Shown: positions 22,624 to 37,300 of the stretch, piece by piece
Layout of the letters: each line of letters starts with the position of its first letter
Numbering within the stretch: the stretch's first letter is position 1
Assembly: GCA_028274465.1 (NCBI GenBank)
Contig: CM051455.1
Location: forward strand, 126,887,462-126,951,461
DNA: 64,000 nt
DNA from: Plantago ovata
Taxonomy: Eukaryota; Streptophyta; Magnoliopsida; Lamiales; Plantaginaceae
Reading direction: 5' to 3'
Position numbers and translations under genes: made by a program
The notes under the pieces: generated by a model
Databases searched by the model: none
Told to the model about the DNA's origin: nothing
Seen by the model: only the letters and a program-made list of their open reading frames with translations

Positions 22624-22981
22624 TTGTATGTTGTTTTAATTCTTTTTCCTCAACTGGTTTGTTATTAAAGTACTTGGATTTCTAAACTGTATTGTTGTTG
22701 AAGTTTGAACTTAGGGTCAAGATTTGTGAGACTGTGATCTAGTTGTATGTTGCTTAATTCCTTTTCCTCTTTGGTTTGTTATTAAACTACTTGGATCTCC
22801 AAATTGTATTGTTGTTGAAGGTTTTTGTTTCCTCAACTGCTTTTGTTTCCAAATGATTCTGAAATTTAGTGTTCGCAAATGGTTACTTAAATTGATTATT
22901 AGCTTTTCTACATTTCGATTTAAGCTAAAAGCATAAAATCCCCTCTACTGAGAGAGGAACCATTTTCTACCACAAAAATCA
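22549..22981 (+). repeat. Cystatin-like gene 3' tail with imperfect tandem repeat
   Basis: About 100 bp (from GAGACTATGG near 22602 to TTGTTGAAG near 22701) is repeated imperfectly at about 22729-22821, sharing TCTAGTTGTATGTTG, GGTTTGTTATTAAA and TACTTGGAT. The first unit contains the predicted stop codon. The segment is absent from copy 1, which was cut at 12728. Confidence 0.7.
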
Positions 22982-24313
22982 AGGTCAACGTATCTGAACT
23001 CCAGCGGAAGATAATTAACTCGATGTTTACAAACTTAATGTACCCAAGAATAAACCAATTTGAAGCACACAATTATCTTTGGGTTATACAATTCCCACTC
23101 TTCAAAACGTTGACAATGATTTTAATGAGGCCATCGCAACCTTTCTAAGGTCCGATGGATGGGACCGTATAGATTGGAAGGTCTCCTTCGAAACTAGCTT
23201 GGCTAGCTTTAGTTGTACTCTGCCTCAGTGCCTTGGTCTGCAATCTGTAGTACAAGTACAACCATAACAGCAAAAGAAAGTTTTTCATAAGGAACAGCCT
23301 GAGATAACACTCTTATTTCATTCCACTTTATTCAAGCAAAATATGGGGGTTTATACATTATACTGAGTGCAGATTATGTTTATTCCCAGTAAATTGGTCT
23401 TGGTGCTCTAATGTTCATGTTTAACTCCAAATTCAACATTTAGTATTGGATTCAATTATTTCTTGATGGATAATACTATCACTAAATTGAATAACACATT
23501 TATTTTGCAAATCTTATAAAAAAGTACATTTTAAAATCAAACACAAAAATCTAAAAGAGTCGATATGTTCCCAAGAAATTTTTGGTGCAATAAACAATAG
23601 CAAGAAACATCATAGAAAGAAGGAATATGCTTTGAACGTGTAGGCACTAAAACGGGCATCATCAGAACAACGTATGCATGACAGAACAAGCATATCTACC
23701 TAGTATCGAACACGAGACCTCCCGTAACGTAGCTTTCGTACCAACCAACTCAACTGAGTCAATTTCTTTAAATATCTTCCGACTAAACAATATTTATTAT
23801 ATAAACACGTGTCTGAAAATATAAAAAAAAGAAAACAAGGGCAAATCGGTGAACAAATAATCAAAACACACACACGAACGGCATCCATGGCAGCCGTTCC
23901 CGTTCAGTTCAATTTGAAGTGGGAAGAATATATATGCTTTTGTTATTACGATTTAGAGTTTAAATCAACCAAAACGGAATTTCAAACTCCCAAAATGCAT
24001 TGGAATTAAAAGAAAAATAAAAGAAATTGGGAGATGATGAAGCTTGATGATGGCCGTATGGTGGAGATGACGATGGTCGCGGTGCTGGTGATGATTCGTG
24101 ATGATGATGGTGTTGTGATGATGGAAAGAATTGATGATTGAAGATGGGCGGTTTTGGAGTGGTTACGTGGTGGTCTTGGGGCGGCGAGGTGGTGGTGAAA
24201 TGGTGATGAGATTGATGATTATGGTGGCGAATTGATGATTGAGGGGGTCTCCGGTGGATGGCGGTTATGGCAGCCGTGGTGGAGATGGGCGCAGTTTTGA
24301 GTAAGCAGGGAAG
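22982..24313. repeat. Block X, copy 2
   Basis: Nearly identical to 1-1333. It lies directly downstream of the cystatin-like 3' tail and ends abruptly where Copia-type sequence begins at 24314. It has the same small unassigned open frame (ending near 23267), tRNA-like stretch and GAT-rich tract. Confidence 0.85.
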
Positions 24314-24406
24314 GTTCTGTCCAATGAGAAAAAGAGAATCTCTCTACTAAAACTTGAGACATTTGTACACTCCATATTTCCAGAAGAACTTACATATTCT
24401 CAGCAA

Positions 24407-26958
24407 ATGAGTTCAAGTCTGATTACTACAATCAGAGAGAATATGAAAGCAAAGTTCAAGAGTGCCTCTCCAGTTGAACAAGCTGTGATGCTCAAGGGTT
24501 CCTTTGTACCCGTGGTGGCTGATCCCCACAAAATCAATGAAGAAGAGGAAGTTACAAGTGCTGCAACGTACAAACATCTCGAGTTAGTCATACTGACGGA
24601 CGATGATGAAGAAGAAGAGGATGAAAATATCCCTAAAGATACAAGTGATGATGAAGCCAAAGATTCTAAGGACAGCAAGGACGATGATGATGATAATACA
24701 GGTCCTAGTCCTCATGCTGGCGGAGTAAAAATGACAGTTGCTGATAATGAAAATCAAAACACTGAGAATCAGCAAGCTGACCAACCTCCCAGTCAGCATC
24801 AAGAATCTACTCCCGCTCCTGCTGAGACAAGTACTCAAGCAACTGAACAAGTTGCTGAAACTGAAGAAGAGTACGCCAGAAAGCGTGTTGAAATGCACAA
24901 AGGCAAAGCTAAGCTTTCTGATGCCGAGTTAGCATTACTCGAAGCTAAGGTCACTGATCCAAACCTTGGAGAAGAAGAATAAATGGATGAAGATTACCAA
25001 AGAGTTTTACAAAATAGTCTACAGATTCATGCTAGACATACACAGAATCTGGATATTGCTCAATCTTCAGGAGTGAACAACACGGAAGTCTCCTCCCTTC
25101 CACCTACTACTGGTGAAACTCCAGTCGTTGAGTCCAAAGAGTTGCCCCCAGCAACCACTCAACCAGAAGTGTCTGAAGCTAAGGATTTGGGAATCAAGGT
25201 TGCTGGCCTTGACGAATCTGATGAAGAAGAAGATCTATCTAACTTCTCAGCAAATGAAGAAGAAAAGATAAAGAAAGTTGAACCCACAGTGGTTGAAATT
25301 CCTCCACCATCTCTCCAAACTGATGAAGGAGATGCTGAGAGAAGTCGTTTGCTGAGAAATGATGATCAGTTCGCTACTGAAATCAAAGCTCATTCACTTA
25401 CTCCCTCTCTAGTGCCGTTTCCAAACGTTGAGGAGTTTACTCCTAGAATAAAGGCACTAATGGCTATTCACAAAGCATGCCAAGAAGAGGATGATGCCAT
25501 GCTTGCTGAAGTCCGTTTGACATTGGCAAAATACTGACTGTGCTGGAACGCACGATTACTCTTACTATAGCTCAGAAATACATCAGTCTACATCACAAAA
25601 CCTATGAAGAAGATGTCAGTCAAGCACTCAAGCTTGCTAAAAGTGCATTAAAAAAGGCTTAGGCTATTCTTGAAGAAAAATTCAAAAATGAGCGTAGACA
25701 TGAGGAGAATTTGGCTTTTATTAAGGAAGAATTATCTAAGCTAACCATAGATCAGCAAGACATGATTTTGAAATACAACAGCCTAAGCACTCTTGCTGAA
25801 AATTGCAATGAGTTTTTCTCTCTACACATCAGACCCATGATGCAATCCATGTCTAAGGGGGAAGATAGAAAAAGAAAGTCTTCAAGAGACAGATCAACCA
25901 ATCCCTCTGCTGAAGCGCCATTGATACTGCCTGGTCCACCTCCCAGAGAACCTCTTGCTGAAATAGAGCAAAGTTCTACGAAAAGAGCTGAAACAGATTC
26001 TGAGAGAAGTTCAGCAAATCCAAAAAGGAGAAGAACTTCTGCTGAAACTCAAGAATACTGTCACACTGAGAGTCATCAGGATCTGAATGAAGATGATGAT
26101 AATGATGATGACCAAACAATAGCTCAAGCTATAAGAGCTAAGCCTATTTCTGCCTTAACTCCATCTGGCCAATCCAAACACTTCTCTTCTGACTCTAGAT
26201 CTTCAGCAAGAGATCAAGAAAATGCTAAGTCAAGAAGAAGAAGGCAAAGACAGGAAGAAAGAAGGCTAGCCAACATTGCAATTGGCACTGGCATTGATTA
26301 TACAAAGACCAGCAATGAGGAAACAATTAAGAATGTGATCAGAAACCTACATGGTTGCTGGACCATAAAGCTGGAAGATCTTTTGGCCAATGATTTCTTT
26401 CCAACTGCTGTACTGAATCAAATGTACACTTTGATTGAATTAAAAGTTGCAAGAAAAGAAAGGGATCCTCCTCCCTACCCAAGGAACATTGCTATAAAAT
26501 GGTTGAATTTAGAGATCTTAGTAAGAAGAACTTCAATCAGCAAGAAGATGAAGCAAGAGCCTGATGTAATCAAGCCGATTGATGTTGCTTACTATAGTGA
26601 TCCTATAACCAAGAAGTCCAAAAAGAAATATGGTTTGATTCCTTATGAGTATTTTTATCTCAATGCTAAGGATCAAGAAGAAGATCTTCTCCGGTTAAGG
26701 AAAATTCATGCCAACAAGGGCATTTCAGATAATCAACTTCTCCATGCTAGCAATTGGGGCATGCACTTGTGGGTACTTCACTACAAAGAAATGAATGGTG
26801 AAAACCATCATTATACTTCCTGCAAGAATACAAGGATTATTCAACTTGAAGTCCGTAAGCTACTTGAAGATTACGAGAAGAACTATATTGAATTCTCTGC
26901 TCTTGCTGAGAAGAGTGTAAGGGAGATTCTTAGAAAATCTTCTGCTGGAATAGCTTAG
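24407..26958 (+). pseudogene. Env-like / extra ORF of Copia element, broken
   Basis: A hydrophilic, acidic then basic coding region. The first frame starts at ATG 24407 and meets an in-frame TAA at 24980-24982. It continues in the same frame to TGA at 25535-25537, shifts frame near 25540, passes a TAG near 25660, and runs open to TAG at 26956-26958. Joined, it would be about 850 residues. It is rich in Glu, Asp and Ser, with heptad-like coiled-coil stretches (about 25560-25860) and a basic patch KSRRRRQRQEERR near 26230. I see no signal peptide or clear membrane helix. Such ORFs sit where Sireviruses carry their env-like gene, but the function is unknown. The breaks show it is inactive. Confidence 0.55.
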
Positions 26959-27217
26959 TCCCTTGTAAAATCTTTGTTTGTTTCGTTTGCTGATTACTTT
27001 AGTTACCTATGAGCTTTCTTGTAAACTTACTGAAAGATAACTATCAGCAATAAACTTTTGACACTTATTGGTTTTTGATTATACAAACTACTTATGCCTA
27101 CTGTTTTATTATTCAAGTATGCTTGCATTAATCAACTGATTTATTCAACATCAGAAACCTCTAAAAGGGTAACAATTAATTTAGCCATGGATTGCTAACA
27201 TCAAAAAGGGGGAAATT

Positions 27218-28733
27218 TGTTAGGAAACTTGTAATTTTGATGAGCAATTAACCATGCTAAATTAAGGAAAGTCCAGTAACTAGTACTCTTAAGGTCCATA
27301 GGAATTTAGAATTTTAAGGACATTGTAAAAGAGGAACGTTTGCTGAAGACTTAGTGTAGGTACTAGTTAGCTGCTTTAGTTGGCTGATGATGTACTTTGT
27401 TTTTACAAATGAACTATTGAAGCACTAGAACCGCTCAGAAATTTGAAGATTCGAAAACTGAAGAGTTAAGAAGAATTCTGAGAAAGGTATCTACAAAGGC
27501 ACATGTTGCTCAGAAAGTGAGATTTTCAGCAACAGCTCGCATAAGTGAAAATCTATATGACAGAGTAGGTTGTGCTTGCTGAAATTGAGACTGACCACTT
27601 GCTGAAATACATATGTGACCTCCTTGCTGAAAGTACTTGCATTTTGGCTCCAACGTTCACATTTGAATTCAATTCAAATGAACATTAAATGCAAAGTAGG
27701 CACGCGAAGAACATGAAGACTAGAAGACAAATGAAGGACGCTGCTGAAAGTACAAAAGCAAGATAGTGACATCTTAAGGAACAAAGCCTTAGAATTTGAA
27801 ATTCAAACGGATCCCTTGATTCACTATAAATAGAGGTCATCCGGCAAAGAGTTGAAGTGTGTCAACAACGTGATCAACTCTCACTTGTGCTTAAACACTC
27901 AATCTTCCATACTCTTTACTACCTATTGATCCGTTCCAAGACTTAAGCTTGAAACAAAAGCTACTTGTGAAGAAGTAGAACATTCACGGCTAAGAAATTA
28001 GCTTAGTGTTCTTTCTTTTAAACAAGAACAAGTCTTGACACCAGAAACAACGTAACTTGCTTACTGAAAAGTATTACAAGTTGTGTTTCTTTAGATAACT
28101 TGTTATAGCTGAAAAAGTTATACTCAAGTCATCTCATCCCAAACCTCTCTAATTGATAAACACCCTTTTTCAGGCGTGAAATTCAGGGGGAATTAATCAA
28201 GCATTGTGTTGCTGATTATAAGTCCCAAGTTTGGTGGAGAACAAGGTTACAGTTCTTTAGTTAGGTTGGAAACGAAGCAAGTGTGCTTTGGTTTCTGAAG
28301 AATCATTATAGATAGGAATTGTAAGGAACCTCAATCTTATCTTAGTGGATTCAGTCCTAGAAAGGACAAAGTGGATTAGTTGAGAGATTACACCACTCTC
28401 AGATACCACTATAAAAGTGTTTGTGTAATTTACTTTACCGCATTTAGTTTTCAGCAAGCTTTACTTATTGTACACTGCCACTCTGCTCACTTGCTGAAAC
28501 TAGCACTCTCTGAAAAGCACTTATTGTATAAAGACTTCCGCACTCTGTTTTTAAAGTACCAGTAAACTCGTTACTGAAAAGTAACTAGTACTTACTGAGA
28601 AAGTTAAGTACCAGCAAACTCATTACTGAAAAGTAATAAGCACTTGCTGAGAAACTTTTAAACGACGAAAGTTTGAAAAGATTATTCACCCCCCTCCCCT
28701 CTAGTCTTTTCTTGTTGTTTAAAGAGACCAACA
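27218..28733 (+). repeat. Copia 3' LTR
   Basis: Starts TGTTAGG after the purine tract AAAAAGGGGGAAA and ends CCAACA (TG...CA). It contains a TATA-like CTATAAATAGAGG near 27823. Near its 3' end is an imperfect tandem repeat of about 48 bp (about 28555-28650, units starting GTACCAGYAAACTC). The motif GCTGAAA recurs through both the LTR and the upstream ORF. Confidence 0.7.
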
Positions 28734-28738
28734 CCCCT

Positions 28739-30601
28739 GCTCTCGACTGGAGATTGACTATTGTACACCTGGACAAGTTTTGGACTATTTTACCCTTATG
28801 TTGGTGATTTTACCCCTGCTCATTTTTGAATTTGACCTTTTTACCCCTGGACAGTTCTGCCCTTATGTTAAATCTGGACTAATGACTTTTTTTGCCCTTC
28901 CGTATTTTGTGAACTATGTTGACCGTTGACCTGGGTTTCTAAAATTACAGTTTGGCCCCTGAGTTACTACTTTGACTTTTAAAACCCTAGTTGACTTTGT
29001 GAAGTTACAAAATTGCCCATGTTGACTGTGAATTGACGTTTTTACCCTTGGACAGAACTGGATTGTAATTGATTAGTAAGACTGTTGACTGAAGTGGACT
29101 TTTGCCCTTCCCTTATTGGGATGTGAACCTGCTTAAAGTTCTTACGTATTTATCAAACTGGTTTTGTTAAACAACAGAACTTAACCTTTTTACTTGATGA
29201 AAATCGAATTGTTTTACTGAATACTTTTAGACAAAGCTTTACAAGTTTATTGTTTTCTAAAAGTAACCTTCTAGTCCTTTTCCTTTTTCAACTAATGGAC
29301 TGACTAGCCTAGTTGGTTTAGTAAGGGTTAGTTTAATTTCAAGGTCACAAGTTCGATTCCCCTTAGACACTTCTTTTTCCCTTTAAACCTTCGTTCCGAC
29401 TTTTAGTTAGTAACAATAGTCTTCTTGTCTAGGTAATTTGTCCATTGCTCTGCGACATTCTGTCTCTTGTTGTGGTTTTTGCTCGCAAGGTTCAAGGTGA
29501 GTGTTACTGTCTGTTTTTAAAACTACAAGGAAGTTATGTGTTAACTGCTTACTATATTATTGTGCTTATTGTTTGTTCCTGCTTCATATGTATACCTAAT
29601 TGCATGTTACTTTCATAAGTATAATCGCACGTTTGAAATACTATGCACGACACATTAAACCACCGAACCTTGAGAATTGATTACTGTACTATACTATTAC
29701 ATGTTATTGTTTGCTGGTCTAACTGCCTGTTCAACTGACTACCGTTTTCTTAACTACCCATTGTTTTCTAATACCTTTCTCGATTTCCGAGCACTGTTTA
29801 TTGTTAACTGTTGACTGGTCGATTAGGTTGATGAATAGGTAGGCTTGGGTAGTGTTGACTATCAGGTTTATTTATGAGTCGCCTAGTCTAATCCCTTAAG
29901 ATGCGAGGAAAAAGAAGCCGAGGTCTATTTGGGTCGTAGGACTTTCCTGAACGTACGCAGGACACTATACTGGCTAGAATTGATCTTTCTAGACGGGGTG
30001 ATAAGGGCTATTGGGAGTAGGAGCAATAAGGCGGGCTGCACCAACTGTTACTGTATTGTTTTCAAAAGAACTAACTTACTGTTTCTGACTTCTGAGCTGA
30101 TTGATCTACTTGTTCACCTGAATTGATTGTGCATTGTTCGTCTGTTACTGTTGTCTGAATTTACTGCTTTGCAAATACTGTTCATATGTTATTGTTACAT
30201 GTATTCACTGCTTGTACTTTGTCTTTCTGTTTTAAATTGAAATGTTTTCTTATAAGAATGCATGAAAATTAATATTGCATGAACACCACTGAGATCCTTT
30301 ATCTCACCACTCTTTTTAAAATACTTCCTTGTAGGTTCCACTTCCGTTGAGCTTGAATAGGCGTCTGGCGACTCGAGAGTGTGGGAGATAGGTTTTTTGC
30401 TTTGGGGTTTATTTAAATAGGAAGAAACTTTGTCTTCACTGTTTTTCTACTGAACTTAGTTAAGTTTTAGCTTCCGCATTTATCCTCTGTTTGAATTGTA
30501 AGCTCATTTGAGAGCCAAAACATTTACTTACCGTTATTTTTAAAAGACCGTTCGATTTTCCAATTAAAATATTTTTCTGAAAAAAAAAACGTACCGTTAC
30601 A
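28739..30601 (-). mobile_element. Gypsy-type LTR, inverted relative of the one in Y
   Basis: On the minus strand it begins TGTAACGGTACG at 30601 and follows the Y-block LTR (17134 onward) through many landmarks, for example TCCTACGACCCAAATAGACC and GGTGCAGCCCGCC, with moderate divergence. No coding domain. No target-site duplication was found. Its distal end abuts the Copia LTR at 28733. Confidence 0.7.
29295..29372 (+). other. tRNA-like motif inside LTR
   Basis: CTAGTTGGTTTAGT (A-box-like) and GTTCGATTCC (perfect B box, 29351-29360) are spaced as in a tRNA gene. The corresponding minus-strand segment in the Y-block LTR keeps the arrangement in weaker form. Confidence 0.4.
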
Positions 30602-30896
30602 ATGACGATGAGTTTTATGTATATATACATTGTCAACAATCTCCTACTCCCCCAATGACCACACACTGTAACTCCAAATTAAGATTATGATCTTCAAGAG
30701 CATACTCTTGCAAACAATCAATATTTTCACTTCCACTTCTACGGCAATTTGTATACATGGCAATCCAAAAGTATACATATTGATGTTTCACGCAAAATGT
30801 AGTTATGGAATCATGTGTAAATGTTATGTGCTATTGAGCAGCTAAGCAAGATGATATCTATTTCGCAGAAACATTGCCTCCCAATTCTCTAAGGAA
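30602..30896. other. Spacer
   Basis: No gene or element recognised. Confidence 0.4.
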
Positions 30897-30901
30897 AGTA
30901 T

Positions 30902-31415
30902 TGTGATGTCCGGCCCAGTATTGTGTTTCGTCCGGCCCAGTATTGTGCTTCGGCCCATTGGATTATCTCCCAAGTATTACCAGCCAACATTAATATTATT
31001 TTTACCTTCTTTTGTTCAATTATTGTTGTTACCTGAGATTAATAAACAGTTAGAGATCACATGACACTTTCCATCACTCTGTCCACACCTCCATGGCTCA
31101 GCAAAGAAGAAGTATAACTACCTAGCTTGAGCAAAGGGAAATCTTATGGTAGAATTGAGGTAATTCCTCAGTTCCATATTTTCTGGCAATTCACAAATCT
31201 CTACGAGCAATTCCTAAATATCAATCTATGTGATTTGCAGGTTGAAGGAGCCGAGTCTGAAGGTCTATAGTCTGTGTAATCTCTTTTACTTTTCGTAATT
31301 TTGGATGAATGTATTTATGAAATTCGAATTGGGTTGTAATGAATCTGTTGGATATTGTTTGATCTGAGTTATTTACTTCAATATTTGCATCTATTCTTGT
31401 GATTGGGTCATTACA
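30902..31415. mobile_element. 514-bp solo LTR
   Basis: Begins TGTGATG and ends CATTACA, an imperfect inverted repeat, and is flanked on both sides by AGTAT (30897-30901 and 31416-31420), a 5-bp target-site duplication. No internal region. Size and ends fit a Copia-type solo LTR left by LTR-LTR recombination. Confidence 0.75.
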
Positions 31416-31420
31416 AGTAT

Positions 31421-33017
<1,597 letters not shown>

Positions 33018-33024
33018 TATAAAT
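33018..33024 (+). promoter_or_regulatory. TATA box of cysteine-rich peptide gene 1
   Basis: TATAAAT lies 76 bp upstream of the ATG, inside a block conserved upstream of the paralogue at 39881 (CCTATAAATCA, then GTGTATSATGAAGCC). The conservation supports a functional core promoter. Confidence 0.65.
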
Positions 33025-33093
33025 CAGTCTAGTGTATCATGAAGCCTAATGTGCAGAAACATTTGTAATTGAAGATTTTTTAGTTGAAGAAAA

Positions 33094-33297
33094 ATGAAGA
33101 TGAATGTTTGCTTGTTTGTGACTTTGGTGTTGGTAATGGTGGCTAATACTAGTGTTGCAGTTCTAGAAGAAGATGCTACTAGTCCTATGTCCAATGGCTA
33201 TGATCCTACTAAATGTCCATCTGATTGTGTCAAGCAAATGTGTCCTAACCAAGATCAGAAATGCGTGGATAAATGCAATGAAATTTGTAAAGAGTAG
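33094..33297 (+). CDS. Secreted cysteine-rich peptide 1
   Basis: A single-exon 67-residue precursor. Residues 1-22 form a signal peptide, with a basic Met-Lys start and a hydrophobic core to about residue 17. A short acidic linker follows, then a 27-residue core with six cysteines at 41, 45, 50, 57, 61 and 65 (C-X3-C-X4-C-X6-C-X3-C-X3-C). The two CX3C pairs suggest a disulfide-linked helical hairpin or small three-disulfide fold. I cannot assign it to a named family such as defensins or thionins. It has a TATA box and a conserved 5' region, with paralogues at 39881, 50582 and 52125. Likely an apoplastic defence or signalling peptide (inference). Confidence 0.75.
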   Translation: MKMNVCLFVTLVLVMVANTSVAVLEEDATSPMSNGYDPTKCPSDCVKQMCPNQDQKCVDKCNEICKE

Positions 33298-34143
33298 TTT
33301 AAATTATGTAATAAGATCTTAGCTTATATGCTCTCCTTGAACTAATAATATATTTGTCCCTGTGATGGATTGACTTGCGTTTCATCACATTTTATTTATT
33401 CATTATAACATAGAGAAATGTTCGATTAACATACCATTTTGTATAAAAATCCAATTAAAGTCCCACCCAACATACCAATAAAATTATGAACTTTGACCTA
33501 CTTCTCCAAAATACAAATATTCAATTTGATTTTTATCTAAAACACAACGAAGAGAAACGATCCAGCTTTAAAAACTAAATTTATGTAAATTCATGTACTC
33601 ATATATATATTTTTATTGTTTACGTTTACTTATATAAGGGTTGGTATAATGTGTGGAATTTGGTTTAGTGGTAGGATCCATCGTAAAAGTTGTGAGATAA
33701 GATTTTTGAAAATGGAAACATAAACAATTTAGACAAAAAAGGAAAAGAAAAGAATATATAAACAATTAAAAAAACAGATGAGTATTAAAAAATTAATTAC
33801 ACATGAAACTTGAAATATATATAGAAGAATTAAAAATTTAGGTATATTTTTAATAGTTTATGTTAACTTAATATAACCTAAAAAACTTCATATAGTTTAG
33901 TTAAATATTTACTACTACAAATTAATCATTCTACTAATTTAGCATAAATACGATTAACCATACTCCTTAATTCTCTCCAACTAACTCACTGTCTCATCTA
34001 TTTTTATTATTTAGTCAATCTAGTTTATAAATAATAGAAAATTTTATTAACGAACGAAATTGAATTTATGTTGAAGTATATTATGTTATTTATATAATAC
34101 TTGTAAACGTTAAAAAAGATAAACACATTGCAAAGGGAGGAAG
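33298..34143. other. AT-rich spacer before LINE A
   Basis: No gene recognised. Part of the sequence just after the peptide gene resembles the sequence following the paralogue at 50582 (GCGTTTCATCACATTT and surroundings). Confidence 0.45.
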
Positions 34144-34325
34144 ATAAAAATAAAGTTTTTTTTTTTTTTTTTTTTTTTTTTGGAAACTATCCGAGATCAT
34201 CTCATTACGACTCCAAAAATGTCAAGACAATACAAAGGCCAACTACGCGTCCAGGCCAACCAAAGTTCCAAGTAAAACTAGTGAAACTAATGAAAACATG
34301 TTAAATCACAAACAACTACATGCTA

Positions 34326-37300
34326 TTAACCAAATATAAGATGATAAACAGGGTCCTTGAGCTTGGGGAACAACAAGCTGCGCTGTGTAATCCTCCTTAT
34401 CACCTCCGTGCCAATTTCGTCCACGACAAACGGCCGTTGTTGGAACAAGAATTCGTTTCTTGTCTGCCATATTCCATACACGTATTCTGCAAGCAAGCCT
34501 TTAACCAGGCACGCCTTCCATCCCTTGCCCTTCGAGCGTCGGTTCAATTCGCGCACGCCTACGTCCCAGCCTGTCCATGCGAAATTCACTCCAATCCACT
34601 GTATTACCTGCTGAAATATGGGGACGGTGACGGGACAAGTAAAGAATAAGTGTTCCATACTCTCCATACCCCCACAATAGCAACAAGCTCCATCCGTCTG
34701 AATTCCAAAAACCGCCAACCGGTCTTTCGTTGCTAGTCTTTTATGAAGACATAGCCACAGAATAAAAGAAGCGCGAGGTCTGGCCATGTTATTTAAGATC
34801 AAGTCCTGCCATATAACTTTCTCACGAGTACCTCGAAGGCCTTTATATATGCTTTTAACGACATAGCGTCCACTGGCGGTGCATTCATTCCATTCTTGGA
34901 GTCCACATACAAGCGGTCGACACTTGAAGATGTATCGAAGGATCCAAGAACAAGACTCCGGCGGCGAGTAGGTAGAGATAGATGCAGACTTGACGTAGTA
35001 AGCGTGCACCCAGCGAATCCAAAGCTTGTCCGTCTTTTGTTGGATGTTCCATAAATGTTTAGCCATTAAGGCCTGATTCCACACCAACAGATCACGAATG
35101 TTAAGACCTCCGCAGCTTCGAGGGTCACATAGCTTCTCCCATGCAACGAGAGCTTTATGTGAGTTGCTTTCCTTTCCACTCCACAAGTAACAGCGACAAA
35201 TGCTCTCGATGTGTTGCAGAACCTTTTTTGGCAAAGGGAAAACTTGCAACCAGTAGCTCGTGACCGAGAAGAGAACACTCTCAATCAATTGCTTCCTTCC
35301 CGCATAACTTAAGAGTTTAGAGGTCCAGTGCCGCACCCTGTGCAAGATTTTGTCAATGAGGGGTTGGCACATGTTGATTGAGAGCTTCTTAGTAGATAGA
35401 GGGACTCCAAGATATTTCACGGGTAACGTTCCTCTAGTGAAACCAGTGAGCCGAACCATCTCAGTTATCTCATGCTCTCTAACTCCCCCAAAGAAGATTC
35501 TGCATTTACCCATATTAGCAGAAAGACCCGTGGCGCGAGAAAACTTATGAAATTGCTGCATAAGAAGTTGGATAGAAACCAAATCCCCTCTAACAAACAA
35601 CATCAGATCATCAGCAAAACACAAGTTGATAATTTTCAGCCTCTCACACTTCGGATGGAAATTAAAATTAGGCGTAAAGGCAAGTCTCTGTAAACAACGG
35701 TGCAAATATTCCATAACTAAGACAAAAAGTAAAGGGGATATAGGATCACCTTGACGTAGGCCACGCTTAGCTTTTAATATTCTTGATGGAACGCCATTGA
35801 TTGAGTATTTATAAGATACAAAGGACACACAAGTCATCACCCACTGGACAAAGAGTAATGGGAATCCAAGTTCTTTCATTATCCCCTCCAAAGCTATCCA
35901 CTCCACCGTATCATAAGCTTTCTGCATATCCATCTGGATCATGCACCTTGGTGAAATCCCTTTTCTTGTATATCCTTTGACCAGCTCTTGCGCCATGAGG
36001 ATATTATCTTGGATTGTCTTCCCAGGGATAAATGCCGACTGACTATCATCAACAACCACATTAATGACTTTCCCCAAACGATTGGTGAGGATTTTAGAAA
36101 TGATTTTATAGAGGGTTGTACAACAAGAGATTGGTCGGAACTCTTTTACAGTCTTGGCGTCTACTGTTTTTGGAATCAGTGTAACAAGGGTACAATTCCA
36201 AGCAGGATAGAGTGTACCTTGTTGAAAAAACTCCATAATAGCATCAACAATATCATCTTTAATCATGTGCCACGAAGCCTTAAAGAACTTGGCATTAAAA
36301 CCATCGATGCCCGGAGCCTTGTTGTCACCAATAGATTTCAGTGCATCTAGAATTTCATTGGCTGTGACCGGGGCAATAAGGCCAGCTCTGTCCGTCATGG
36401 ACAATTGGGGGCCACTTCGCAAAATCGACAAGTCAACTGCTTCTGATCGCATGGCAGATTCGCCAATGAGCGTCCCATAGAAGTTCAAGATTTCCGCCTC
36501 TATATCATCATGTGATTGAAGTAAACGCCCATCAGAAGATTGAAGTTTCTGAATACCAGTGGCTTTAAGTCGCGCACGGACGGATGCATGGAAGTAGGCC
36601 GTATTTTCATCCCCCAACTGGAGCCAATCAATCTTGGACTTTTGTTGCATAATCTTTTCCTCCAACGTCAACCACTTTTCCAATTCAGAGCGGTCAAAGT
36701 TCACTTTTCCTATGAGCAAGGGATTAAATTTATCCACTCTAAGATCATGTTGTGAGTTCTCCAAGCGGTCTCGAGCTTGCTGTATTTTAGTAGTCACCCC
36801 GGATACTCTTCTTGTCATGCCCTTGAACAAGTTCTGGAGTCGTTTCAGCTTAGACCACACTTGTAGCTGCCGGGTTCCATTTCTGCGAATTGCCCAACCA
36901 GCCCTAACAGTAGCAGCAAAATCAGACTGTTCTGTCAAACAGTTGAGGAAGCGGAACACTCTAGGGGTAGTGACTATACTGACCAGGCTGCTAACATGGA
37001 GAGGAGAGTGGTCCGACAAGCCAGGCTCAAGAATCTGCACAGACACGTTAGAATGCTGCTGAAACCAATTAAGGTTAGCAATAGCATGGTCGATACGAGA
37101 ATAAACAGTAGAATTTGACCAAGTAAAGTGCCCTCCTTGCGTATCAACACCAAAAGACCAACATTATGCATGAGATTATGTAAATCAACGTATTCATGCG
37201 CATGAACTTCATTTCCACCTTCTCTATCATTGATCCCCATTACATTATTAAAATCACCGAGACATAACCAAGAACCAACAATATTTGTCGACAGGTGCTG

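Larger units (their letters stand above)
24314..28733 (+). mobile_element. 3' part of a Copia (Sirevirus-like) retrotransposon
   Basis: An additional ORF region downstream of the usual pol position is followed by a polypurine tract (27203-27213) and a 3' LTR (27218-28733). No gag, integrase, reverse transcriptase or 5' LTR is present, so the element is 5'-truncated, with its break exactly at the end of block X. The large extra ORF between pol and LTR points to the Sirevirus branch of Copia. That assignment is inferred from layout, not from pol sequence. Confidence 0.6.
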
